Below, piece after piece: positions 50,300 through 61,684 of a stretch of 64,000 nt of DNA. The notes below the pieces were generated by a model, which worked only from the letters and a program-made list of their open reading frames with translations, made no database searches and had not been told where the DNA came from. Each line of letters begins with the position of its first letter. The stretch's first letter is position 1. The translations under genes were made by a program, and so were the position numbers. Location: positions 55,924,001 to 55,988,000 of the forward strand of contig JBITNC010000001.1 of the NCBI GenBank assembly GCA_050084985.1, written 5' to 3'. This stretch comes from Nageia nagi (Eukaryota > Pinophyta).

Positions 50300-51800
50300 C
50301 TTAAACCTATTGGGATAGTCATAAAATGGTACATAAGTATAGATATAATCCTTATAAATTTGGCTATAAATGGGTTTGTTTATTCAAATTGATGTGACTC
50401 CAGGTATGAGAATCTACAAATGTAGGTGGGATTGACCATGGTGATACAATAACATATCAAAAGTATATGTGGATAAAGGGTTGGAGCCTGCAAATAATAT
50501 GGAGGTGGTGGATAATATGTAGGATAATGAGAGGGATAAGAAGTTTCCTAATGTAGTGGAGGATACGAGAAACAAGGAATAGGATGAAAGGAATAAGACC
50601 CAAGAGGTGAGTAAGATAGTCCTTGAAATAACAAAGGAAAATATTATGGAGAAACTTGAGGTAAATAAGTATAAGATGGTAGGGGTTATGTGAAGATATA
50701 TTTGAATTGTGATTGTAATTAAGGCTAAGCCTATAAGAAAGGATAATACTATCTTTATGTTGGTAGTTATGGAATTTGAGATAGTGTAGGTTTGGTGCTT
50801 ATGTGGGGGAGGAAATGATGAAAAGATAAAAATATATAAAATAAGGCTAATGTGGAAATTGATGAGAAGTAATTGATTGCATAAGATAACTCATGGAAGA
50901 ATAGAATGGATGTTATGGGTATCCTTAAGATGATACAAAATAAGGGACTAGTATTGAAAAAGACTTAATTATTTGGAAAGAAACAAAAGGATGGTGTGAA
51001 AAGGAGAATAGAAGGTGTTAGATGCAATAGGGAGAGAAGGTGGAGGAATATAAATCAATATATGAGAGAATGAGATAATGTGTGGAGGAGAAGGAGAGAA
51101 AGTATGTATAACTATAAATAAAGAAAGTGGAGATATAGACATAGAAGTATAAGAGAATGGTACAATGTATGGAGGAGGAGAGCAAGATGGTAGGAATTTA
51201 AATAAAGAAATTATAGGATGAGAAGGAAAAGCAAAAATATAAAATGGAGGAAGAGGTTTAGAAAACATAGAGAAATATGGAGCATGAGAGGGTGGAGTAG
51301 AAGCTCAAGAGGCAAGAAGTTCTAGGAATATAAAAATTGAGGAAAAGTTAGTTAAAACAAAGGATATATAACCATCTACAAGAACATAGAAAGTGAGTTG
51401 TTGTGAATGGATTAAGTAGTAGATATGGTAGAAATCATCTCCACAAGGATTGAAAGTGGAGGTTTATGAAAACCATGGTGATAATAAATATCATCCTAAG
51501 ATAAGTTACCCAAATTTGGTTGAGGAAATGGGTTCCATAAAATAGATTAAGAGGCATGAACTAGTGAGAAAGAAATATGAGTAAGATCCTTAGTAGGAAT
51601 TGGGTAAATGGTATGAAAGATATCCTTGAGGTGTAATGGAGGTTGATGATAATGGGAGATGGAGACTATGTAATACCTAAAAAAAGCATGGCTATCATTT
51701 AACTCATGGTAATAGTCTCCATTAGGCAAGACACCTTCCCCACCATGATAAGCAGGAGTGAAAGGGATAAAATCCATAGAAGGAGATAGGATGTATGAAG
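50300..51800 (-). pseudogene. Possible element F gag region
   Basis: Upstream of the F protease on the minus strand. 50969-51268 is Pro/Ser/Phe-rich (PFSYTSMSISPLSLFIV), and 51547-51777 reads PAYHGGEGVLPNGDYYHELN. The purine-rich plus strand is repetitive (GGAGGAGAAGGAG-like). The place fits a Gag N-terminal linker, but no Gag core is visible. Confidence 0.3.
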
Positions 51801-52282
51801 AATAAGTTTAATGAAAGGGATACATTATATAACTTATCTCAGAAAAAATAAAGCATATACAAAGAAGGAATAAAAATAAAGGTAAAGAAAACTCTAAAAA
51901 ATATGAATGATGAGAAATAAGCTAATTAATATCCATAAAGAAATGCTAACAATAACTCAAATAGATAATATAGAGTAAAGAGAAAGAGAAAAATAAATCA
52001 AATATATTAGATGAATTATTAGATGAATCTAAGATATCATTTTGTCTATCAACAAAAACTATGCTACGAAAATCGATATGTAGTCAGAATTTGTTGGTAT
52101 GGGACCAATTTTGTAATAGATAAAAAATGGTGAAATTGTAATGGTATTTGAATAATCTATTCAAGTTACTAATGTGTTGTAGATGCCCCTCTATGAATAT
52201 CTACTCATTTTTGTGTTTGTTTCTATCTTTATTTTTTGATATTTTTGATGTGGTTAAACTAGCACTGAGTACTTCCTAATTT

Positions 52283-52640
52283 CTATGGGATGGATTGACT
52301 TATGGTAAAAATACCTAACAATATATCTAAGGTTGTGAGTACCAGGATTTGCATCCTTTTTTGCATCAGATCCTTTTGTACATATTTTTTTTCGGTTTTT
52401 TCTCCTTTTTCAATGCAAATTTTGATGTAAATAGCAAAACTAAAGTTGTATTGGTTTTTGTATCCTTTTTGCATCTTTTATGCCACCTTTTATGTCCTTT
52501 TTTTGCATAAGATTACATCCTTTTTGGCATTAAAAAATTAGGTTTGGAGGGGTCTTTTTTTGCATCAATTTTTAAACATTTAACCCCTCATTATGTCATT
52601 TTTGAGTCCAAAATTGCATCATTTTTGTTGAAAATTTATA
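52283..52640. repeat. T-rich repeats with GCATCCTTTTTTGCAT motif
   Basis: Short motif TTTTTTGCATC and variants (ATGCC, ATGTCC, TACATCC followed by T runs) recur at least seven times in 360 bp. A shorter similar cluster lies at 58020-58130. Such clusters are known as subterminal repeats at the ends of CACTA transposons, and a CACTA-type ORF begins next to it. No CACTA terminal repeat was recognised. Confidence 0.45.
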
Positions 52641-53099
52641 AAAAAATTCATTTTTAATATTTATTATAATTTTTTCCATTTCCATTAATAACCAATTGTA
52701 TGTAAATCATAATCTAATCATACATGAACCATACACGAATCTACACCAAAATAATATATGAATCATATGCCAAAATAATACACCAATCATATGTAAAAAT
52801 AATATACTAATAATAAGTCAAAATACAATAAAAAAGGGCCAAAATATGTTAAATTATGCTAAAATGCATTAGCCAAAATATAGGTTGACAAAAAAATGAT
52901 AACATCCACATCAAAATATATCAAAATAACATACATATAAACATTTGAATACACAAAATAATATACATCCATATATCAAAAACATCAAAATGATATACAT
53001 GTCTGTGTCAATACATCCACATAATACAATATATTAAAATTGATACAATTATATTTTATGCATCATTAGTACATGCATGATAGTACTAGTAGTCCTTGA

Positions 53100-54960
53100 T
53101 ATTAACATACTTGCTAGATGAATTAGACTCACTATTGGAGCCAACACCTAACACACCACCATGACCTGACTCACTACTTGAGCCACTATGATGAGTACTA
53201 GGTGCTACCTTACTAGGACATGGTGACTCATCATCATTAAAAAAATCCTCAATTCTTGCATCCTAGGTAGATTATGAATCACCCTCCTTTGACATAGTAC
53301 CCATCTTGCGATGCACCATGACCCTATGATGCACCTACCTATGATGCATCATCTACAATGAAGTACCCATGTACAAATAATAAAAAAATAAATGTTAGTG
53401 TACTTACAATCACACATAAAAACTATGTATCACCTACAAAAAATTCATATGCCTTTAATAATTGAAATTACTTACAACAACATTCAACCTATCCCTTAGG
53501 GCCCGATAAACATATGTGATGCAACATTGGTGTTCATTATCATTAAGAAACTTATTAAAATCTCTAACTACAAAAAAAATTAATTAGTACTATATTAAAA
53601 CCATTTATCTATTCATTTTCAAAAATTAAATATAAATGAAAATCACATGCAGTAAATATACTTATGAATCAGATATCCACATACTTTTCCCCTCCACTTC
53701 CTATAGGATGCATAATACTGCATCCCAATTTGGCAAGTTAGGACTTAACTACTTTTTCTTGTGGTGTATCCAAGCCTTCTACTTTCCTTTTATTTGCCTT
53801 GACTACTTTCTTCAATAACATTTTCCAAACCTTTTTATGAAATAATTAATTAGTATTATGTTAAGAAAATTAATTAATCAAGTTCAAATATTAAATATCA
53901 ATGATAATATTTCATACCTACTTATGGATATCAATTGGCTTCTATGATAAGTTTATTTAGTTAGGGGGAAGCTTCATCACTTTCTATCTCACATAATCTC
54001 TAACATTTCTAATATTCAAGTTTGTTTGTTGGAGAGCTTTCTTCTTGCTCCACCCTTCATCGAATTCATGTTTTAAGTTTGTTATTATTCTCTTTTTTGT
54101 TATAAAAATACAAATTATAACAAATGAGTTTGTGTCTTGAAATATTAAATGAACAAAATCAAAATATACATACCAAAAAATGATGCAAATAATGAAAATA
54201 AATACATACAAAAATCATCTTATTTCTTCCATGGCTTGTTAGGGGTTTGTGTAAGTTCTAAAATTACAACATTCTTGAGAGATTTGTAAAATAGTGAACC
54301 TAAAAAGTAGTTGAAATCATGTTAGTAAAACAATATACTTCTAATCAATAGGTAAATTTATATTTTTTAAACATCAACTATTACCATTTTCATCTTTAAG
54401 TATCTCTCCATTTGGCCTCTCATAAATAACAAAATTTCTAGAGCCTTGAGTCGATGTTAACCCAAATGGTTAATTCACCAATTGTACACATACATTGATT
54501 GCATGGCTCACATCACAATATGCTTCAAATATAAATTAAAACAATTAACTAATTAATTAATTCTTAATATCTTATAATAATTAACTAATTCATTACTTAA
54601 TAAATTAACTAATTATAAACAATTACCTACAAGAGTGATGCCCTTTCTCTGTGATCCACCAGTCCTTTAGCCTCATCACTAGATCCAAATAGTGACATCA
54701 ACTCATCATAACTAAACATACATTTAGCAAATTCCATAACCCCCTTTAACTTCTTCATCTATTCAAGAAATTAAGTAAATAAGTGATTATATGTTCTATG
54801 TAATGAAATATATATAGTATAATTGAAAACTACATTGATATTACATAATACATCTGGATACTTACAAGGGTTTTTTATTTTATTTTTGCAATATCATCTA
54901 TCTTTTTTTGTATATCTTTTTTTTGTCTTCTTTCTCTTATCTTTATATTTTCCACCCTTA
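53100..54960 (-). pseudogene. CACTA-type second ORF remnant (plant transposase-24-like)
   Basis: Minus-strand pieces separated by possible introns. About 54900 reads KIRVENIKIRERRQKKDIQK, about 54400 IYERPNGEILKDENGN, and 53984-54211 LKHEFDEGWSKKKALQQTN. About 53740-53840 reads WKMLLKKVVKANKRKVEGLD then TPQEKVVKSQLAKLG (one stop). The end at about 53100-53330 is Ser/Asp-rich with GHGASQDGYYVKGG-like repeats. The KANKRNR...HTGGSKSF order is typical of the DNA-binding ORF that accompanies tnp2 in En/Spm elements. It is the reverse strand from tnp2 at 61.7 kb, so whether both belong to one element is open. Confidence 0.5.
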
Positions 54961-56970
54961 TTTTTGCACCCCATATGTGGTCAATGTGATCACTAGAAGA
55001 AAGTAAACTAGAGTTTAGTAGTGATGTTAATCTTATAGAATGAAAAAAAAATATATATATATAATTTGCATTCTACTCTAACTTGCCAAACTAATGAAGT
55101 ATACAATACTTAAAAAATATATGGTCAATACACTTCTCTATCATTTCAATATATAATGCATAGAAAACATTCCAATAAATTGTAATAGATATGAAAGTTC
55201 AACAAGAAAACATTCCAATAAAAAACATTACAAAATGTAAGACATATGAATGTTCAATAAGAAAAAATAGTAAGTAGATGATCAATCAACAAGTGTACCA
55301 TTTTTTCAACTAATTCAATCCAACACCATTGTTTTGGCAATCTAATATAGAATTAGAGAAATTCAATGGTAAAGAGGATCCAAATTTTTATATAAGGGTT
55401 TGAATATATAATGAAATTGAAGAATAGAATAGTGAGAATATCAAGGAAAAAATATTTCCATAGTTTCTTGGTTGGAGAGGAAATAAAGTGGTTTCACATC
55501 TTAGAACTTAGATCTGTTACTTAATATATTCATTCAATTTAAGACTCTTTTTATAAATCACTTCAAGTGCAATATTCGAATAAATATTGGATTATGAGAT
55601 CTCATGGAATGTAAAAAAGATGAAAATAAAAGGTTATATAAATTTATTATTCATTTTCAAAAGATATGGAAATTAAATTGCAAGGGTGTAGGATTTACCA
55701 CCAAAAGGAGAGAGGTTACCTTTTCTCAACTATTCTCAAATGCCTATTAAGAATGCTCTAATGATTTGATGAAACCTACAAAAAAATATATATGTCCAAT
55801 ACATGCATATACTAATAACAACAAGCTAATCAATTACCTTATTCCATAGGAAACCATGAAGATATCCTTAAACTAGATTGGTGTGTTGATCCAATAGTAG
55901 CAATTTCCCTAAACTCTTAATTATCCTTACAACTTAGGTCTAATAGTTCTTAGAAGGCTTTGGTCTCTTAGAATGCTCATATGATCAAGAAAATAATTAC
56001 TATATCCTTAAAAATGGATTAATATTTTTTATTTTTATTAACTTAGTTTGTAGTATATATAGACGTAACAATTAAGAATCAACATGCTCATTAAGGATCC
56101 AACAACTAATTAAGTATCAATATGTCAATTATAAGTTAAGTTATTTTTGGGTATTTATGATCAAATTTGTTAAATGAATTACATTTTGACAATTGCCTTA
56201 ATGAACTAAGATGTTAAAACTAAGCTAATGCTAAATCCAAAATATCAAAATAAGCTAACTAATATGTTCCACCAATATGATGTATTTTTTGGGCATTTAC
56301 ACAATTGATTTCACTTTATATTGGTGTTGCAAATATTACTATTATTGCCAAAACTTTACTACTTCTATGATGAAAAGTATTCCAAAATTCATAAGTGTAT
56401 AACACAAAATTTATGCTTAATAGATGGAGTAGGACCATCATAAGAGGAACCCATACAAAGAAAAAAGAGAAAGAGGAGAAATAAGGATCCAAATTATTAA
56501 TGCATGCTATATATAACAATAAATTTAATATACAAACTAATGAAGATGATAATTTCATTCGATTCAAGGATAGAAAATAGGGTGGATAATTATATTTACC
56601 CTAGCAATGCTTATGAAATTATGGAGGTAAATGGATGAAAAATATGATGTCTTGGGAAGAGGCATAAAATTAAAAAAACTATTGGACATCATACAACATA
56701 ATTATATACTATGGCTATTTGACTAAGAGTATGTGATGTTATGTTAGGAGCACAATAGTTATGAATTCTACAACCCATGGTTTGGGACTTTACCAAACTT
56801 TATATGCAAATCATAGTTGAAGGAAGGAAATAGAACTTAATGTGCATGGTTCTAATTAGAGATATTGAAGTAATTAATTCCTAAACAAAGGAAAATTTTA
56901 CTAAGAAAATGTTAGGAGGGATGATGTCCTAGCTATATTTAATAGAAATTCAATACAATCAAACTAATGA
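54961..56970. other. AT-rich gene-free stretch
   Basis: No coding pattern or clear repeat. Several ATATATAT and AAAAATATAT tracts occur (55040-55060, 55780-55790). Confidence 0.5.
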
Positions 56971-56977
56971 AATACAT

Positions 56978-57112
56978 GAGAAATTAAGGGAGTTTTTTAA
57001 AATTTACTAAATTTAAGGAATTAAGGGAGTTATTACTAAATTTACTAAAAGTAAGGAATTAAGGGAGTTATTACTAAATTTAATAAAATTAAGGAATTAA
57101 GGGATTTGTTAC
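56978..57112. repeat. Short tandem repeat of 38 bp
   Basis: AATTAAGGG recurs at 56982, 57019, 57057 and 57095, with TTACTAAATTTACTAAAA between copies. A looser TTTACTAAATT tract continues to about 57240. Confidence 0.8.
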
Positions 57113-58160
57113 TAAATTTACTAAATTATATTTATTAAATTTACTAATTTACTTAATTATATTTAATTTACTAAAAATACATTTATCAAATTAAATTTAC
57201 ATTTACTAAATTTACTAACTTAATGTCAAATTTACTAAATTATGTTTTATATAGAGCAAGTTTTGTGAAATTCTTAGTTTAAGAAGCAAGTTTTTGAAGC
57301 ATAAGAAGAGTTTCAAAAATTGGTAGTCAAAATCATATTTTTTGAGAACAAGGATGAGTTTTAGAGTTGAGAATTTTATAGGTATGTCCCTATTTTTGTT
57401 GGCATTTCATTTTATGGTGCAATGCAAAGAATTTATTTCAATTTCTTAGTGCATTTTTGATTTTATGGTGTGTTGTCGAGAAGGAATAAATTTAATTTCA
57501 ATTTTTTTGATGCATTGCTGAGAAGGAATGGTTTTAGTTCCCACTTTCATGGTGCATTATTGATAAATTAAATAAAAATTCATGGGAATTCAAAAAACCT
57601 TAGCATATGGAATTAATTTCCAATTTTAGGATGCATTATTGATAATTTCCAATAACAAATCATGAAAATTTGAAAAACCCTAGCATTTGTAGTGTAAATT
57701 TGTGGGGAATTGAAACATGCAAGTAAAAATTTACATAGCTTGTCCAAATATGAAATAATGAAGAGGAATTTACAAGAAACCTTTTATCCTCCCATAAAAT
57801 AAAATAAAAAAACCTTATGAGTAAACATGCCAAAAAATAAAAAAAAAGGTTAAAAATTAGTAAAATGATAGAAAAATCAAGTTACATTCAATTGAAATGG
57901 GCTAGAAAGCCACTTACTTCATGCTCTCCCATAGAAAACTCAAGTTTGTATCCCCTCTAACCAAAAATGACTTTCTAAAAAGTGACAAGCTACCCCCTTT
58001 TTTATTTTATGAATCATTAGTGTAATCTAATGCAAAAAGTGATGCAATTTGGGTCCCTTTTTGTGTCCTTTTTTGCATCCTAAATTGCATTGATTTTTGC
58101 ATCCAAAATACCTTTTTTCAAAATAAAAAATTAGAAAATTAAGTTAAAATCAATGTCATT
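57113..58160. other. AT-rich gene-free stretch
   Basis: Contains TTTACTAAATT runs to 57240 and three loosely repeated units built around TTATGGTGCATT...GAAGGAAT...TTTCAATTT (57400-57660). A second cluster of the TTTTTTGCATCC motif is at 58020-58130. Confidence 0.5.
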
Positions 58161-58404
58161 TGGGTTAGTGGTTATAGTTTGGGTGAGGGTTAGTGTTAGG
58201 GTTAGGGTAGCTGTTAGCATTAGGGTTAGGGTTAGCAGTTAGCATTAGGGTTAGGGTACTTATTGGTTAGGGTTAGTGTTAGAGTTAGGAAGGGTTAGTA
58301 GTGGTTGGGACCATTAGGTTAGAGGTTATGGTTAGGGCTAGATGTGGTTAGTGGTTAGTAGTTAGGGTTATGGTTAGTGTAGGTTAGGATTAGGATTAGG
58401 ATTA
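58161..58404 (+). repeat. Degenerate GTTAGG / TTAGGG-like tract
   Basis: About 240 bp built from GGTTAGGGTTAGGGTTAG-like units with variants (GTTAGTGTTAGAG, GTTAGCATTAGGG, GATTAGGATTAGG). The commonest unit is the hexamer TTAGGG rather than the TTTAGGG heptamer normal for plant telomeres. It may be a decayed interstitial telomere-like tract or a chance minisatellite. Confidence 0.75.
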
Positions 58405-59430
58405 TTTTGATCAATAATAAATGGGGCTCTACATGAAATGGATAACTCAATCACTCAAAGGGAATGAGGCCAACAAAATTTTGAAAAACAATTACATCTC
58501 CTCTAGCCTACCCCATGGATCCAATATTTGTAAAAATTAGAATAAAATTTATGAAAAGGAATTCACTTTCTCTCTAACCTCATTTGTTGATAAACAAGGA
58601 ATGTCTTCATTAGGATAAAATTTGTATCAATTTCAAACTTACCAACATAAATAAGGATTCTTTTAAGTATCTAAAATAACATTTCCCTCTTCATGAGTAC
58701 TTACAAAAAAAGATTGACATTTTATTCTAAAAACCATAACAAAATGATTGGAAATGGTATCCTAACACCCCAATTCATAGTTATTATAAGCCTAAGTTTG
58801 GTGATTGGTATCTCTCTTCCTACCTCCTTATGATGGATATTTTTAATAAGATTTGGGTGCTTATCCATTCACCTAATTAAAATGGGGAGTTACTTTTTTA
58901 AACTTTATGGTCCCCTACCAAGTGAGGCTAGATAAGACACTTTTACATGAAGTTACTCCTATTAAATTTGACTATCTAGCTAAAATGAGAGTAATTTATT
59001 GATATTTTTCTAAAAACATAAAATATAATTATTTAGGTCATCCATTTAAGGATATATTTTAATGATACATTGAGGGATAGGCCCAACTAGCATGATTTTT
59101 AAAACTTTCCCACTATCACCATTAGCATGATCATTAAGGAGGGGGAAATGGATTCTAACTTTAGATGGGAAATTGGGCCCATTTTGCATATGATTGATGA
59201 TGTATCCTCTATTGCATAGAATGTATATCATCATTTTATATTTGTAGTTGAAAAATCTTTACTTCTTTAATAATTATAATTTGAAAAGTAAAAATTTTGC
59301 TTGTGTGTTTTGAGTTGATATAAGATTGAAAGATTTATTGATTATTACTATTTAGGTACTAATATATTTTTTTATTTAAATTGTAAAATAGGTTAGTGAA
59401 TCAACTTATATCATGCCACCAAGGCATGGG
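58405..59430. other. Gene-free stretch
   Basis: Mixed AT-rich sequence with no domain. 59380-59430 leads without a visible promoter into the RSDVSSD repeat locus. Confidence 0.45.
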
Positions 59431-59433
59431 AGG

Positions 59434-59802
59434 AGTGATGTCTTTAGATTTAGATATTCAAATGCCATTACCTCAAAGTTAGAGAGTTGTTAGGAGTGAT
59501 GTGTTATCTGATTCAAATGAGTTACCTTGTGCACCAATTACTAGGAGGTCGAGGAGTGATGTGTCATTTGATTCAAAGAAGTTTCTTGTACTAGTTATTA
59601 GGATACTAAGGAGTGATTTTTCATCTAATTCATTTTCTGCATCAAGTACTAGGAGGTTGAGGAGCGATGTATCATCTGATTTAAAGGATTTACCTCACCA
59701 TTTATTAAGAAGCCAAGGAGTGATGTGTCATCTGATTTAGAGCTTGAGATATTTCCTACAGGTCTCATGAGGAGGAGTGATGTTTCATCAGATGAGGATG
59801 AG
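59434..59802 (+). pseudogene. RSDVSSD tandem-repeat coding segment, likely first exon
   Basis: Seven units start at 59434, 59495, 59555, 59612, 59663, 59719 and 59776 (spacing 51-61 bp). Each encodes a version of R-S-D-V-S-S-D followed by a variable arm with Thr-Arg-Arg. Four consecutive units (59495-59663) share one frame; the first and the last two are shifted by one base. The segment ends DEDE and then GAG|GTAAGC at 59803, a good plant splice donor. A second small acidic exon could lie at 59927-59972 (DDSYLSSEYDDSHE, then GAG|GTAATT). An acceptor TCCAACAG ends at 60068, before the SET-like part. The Ser/Asp repeats could be phosphorylation sites; function unknown. Confidence 0.5.
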
Positions 59803-60068
59803 GTAAGCTATATGTTATTATGTATGATGTAGAAATGTAAAATCATTTAATTCTCATTTTTATGATATTATTTGCAATATTTAACTTTATTTTATTGCCA
59901 ATGTTGCAAAAATAAAATGTGCAAAGGATTGATGATTCATACTTATCATCAGAATATGATGATTCCCATGAGGTAATTAATTAGGATCAAATTTGATTTA
60001 TATTTGTATTCTTATATATTAAATTATATCAAAAAAACCTAAATAAAATTAATATGTATATCCAACAG

Positions 60069-60885
60069 ATGAAGCCAAAATAATGTGTCCTTCAAATGAG
60101 GTTAGAGAGATGCCTACAAGAATAAGATTTCAAAAGCAACTTCATCAATTAGTAGTGAATGCATGTTTTGGTGCACATGAGAAACCAATTTATATACTAG
60201 AGGAGGATGATCATGATTTGGGTTTGATGCACATGCTACAAAAGCTATAACTTAAAATATCAACATACATATGATCATGGGGTATACGGTGCATGGCTAA
60301 CTAAAATGCCCTTTCCAAAGGTTTATGAGATATTTTCTTATTTTGGTCATCGATACATTATCAAACCATCTAAAAATTTATATGGATATGGTTTGTTTAT
60401 ACATAGTACTATGGTTGTTACTCTAGGTTTTGAGACAGAGCCATTGATGCCATTTTATGGGCCAGTTTACACAACAACAAATTGGAAATAATTAGAATCA
60501 TATATATATATATATAATAGTATGACCACATATGTATTATGTATAAATGCTTTCAAGATTTCATGTTTAAAGAATTCAAAACTCTTATACATTTATGGTC
60601 GATCAAAAATACAAGGAAACATAGCTGGATACATAAATAATTATGTAGGTGAAGAATGGGCACCAAATTATGAATTTCACCAATGTACTAATGATAAAGA
60701 AGACTTCATGGGTAGAAAATAGATTAATTACATAGTTATTTTTCTTATTAAAACTCTTAATGTTTGTGATGAGCTACTAGTTCACTACAATTATAGGATA
60801 CCTATTCCAAGACATAAGGAACAAATTTTGGAGTTAGGAGGTGATCAAATTGTAATAATTCATCCAATACTAAAGCCCAAAAATT
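60069..60885 (+). pseudogene. SET-domain-like ORF
   Basis: 60083-60235 encodes MCPSNEVREMPTRIRFQKQL. After a frameshift near 60230 one frame runs to 60885 with only two stops (TAA at 60489, TAG at 60720). Its order fits a SET fold: YIIKPSKNLYGYGLFIHST (the G-x-G-L-F start), PLMPFYGPVY, then YGRSKIQGNIAGYINNYVGE, APNYEF, and CDELLVHYN near the end. In active enzymes the corresponding boxes are N-H-x...PN and GEELxxDY. Here the second box has His for Asp, so methyltransferase activity is doubtful even before the stops. An (AT)n run at 60500-60518 is translated as IYIYN. It lies about 800 bp upstream of the tnp2 transposase on the same strand. It may be a host-gene relic or a passenger gene of the transposon. 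Confidence 0.6.
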
Positions 60886-60896
60886 AATATATTATT

Positions 60897-61075
60897 GATG
60901 TGTATGAATGGATGTGTCAATTTGTATGTATGGATCATGTGTATGTTTGGATGTATCAATTTGTTATATGTATGGATATATCAAGTTATATATATGGATG
61001 TATCAATTTGTATGGATGTATCAAGTTATATGTATAGATTGATCATATGTATCAATGAATGTATCAAATTAATTT
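60897..61075 (+). repeat. Imperfect minisatellite of about 20-30 bp
   Basis: Units of the type GTATGGATGTATCAATTTGT and GTATGGATATATCAAGTTAT recur about seven times. Frames through it read Met/Cys/Ile/Tyr-rich strings that are a product of the repeat. Confidence 0.75.
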
Positions 61076-61684
61076 GCACTTGTTACACTTGTTTATTTAT
61101 TTATTTTGAGTTAATGGTTTGTAACAATTGATTTAATAGGAAATAAATAGTCATTGTGAGCACTCAAGAATGATAATTATTACACCAACATTGCATCAAA
61201 ATAATATAAATAGGAGAGATAAGAAGATACAACAAAAAGCATGGACCCCTAAACAACATGCATAGTTTATGTCTGAACCAAATCCAATAGCTCCTATTCA
61301 AATACCTATGTGGGATTCAAGCAATGGTGATGACAAATTAAGAGAGGACAATATTGGTCATGAATAATTGTTGATGAGGAAAATGGAATTGTTGGTTTAC
61401 TGGAGTCCCTCTATGTTCCTATTGATGATGATGAAAGAGATGGTAAAAAAAAAAAGATGATGATTTAGAAAGGGATAACATGTATAGTTCTTCCAAAACA
61501 AAATTATATGAAAGAACAAATAGTACTTATTATCGAAGATCATACTTCTGATGAACATAAAAATCAAACATGGATGGTTAGATACAAGTTTCACTTCTCT
61601 TCTGAGGTGTGAATTTTATTTTGTTTTATGATATTTTAATTTTTATAAAATTAAATACATAAATTATTTTTCATTGGTATTATA
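61076..61684 (+). other. Region between SET-like ORF and tnp2
   Basis: Plus-strand fragments such as IIITPTLHQNNINRRDKK (61170-61220) and YERTNSTYYRRSY are visible, but they match nothing I know. The end could be an intron or decayed N-terminal exon of the transposase. Confidence 0.35.

Noticed and set aside
60895-61131. 78-codon Met/Cys/Ile-rich plus-strand ORF
   Set aside because: It is a translation of the GTATGGATGTATCAA minisatellite.
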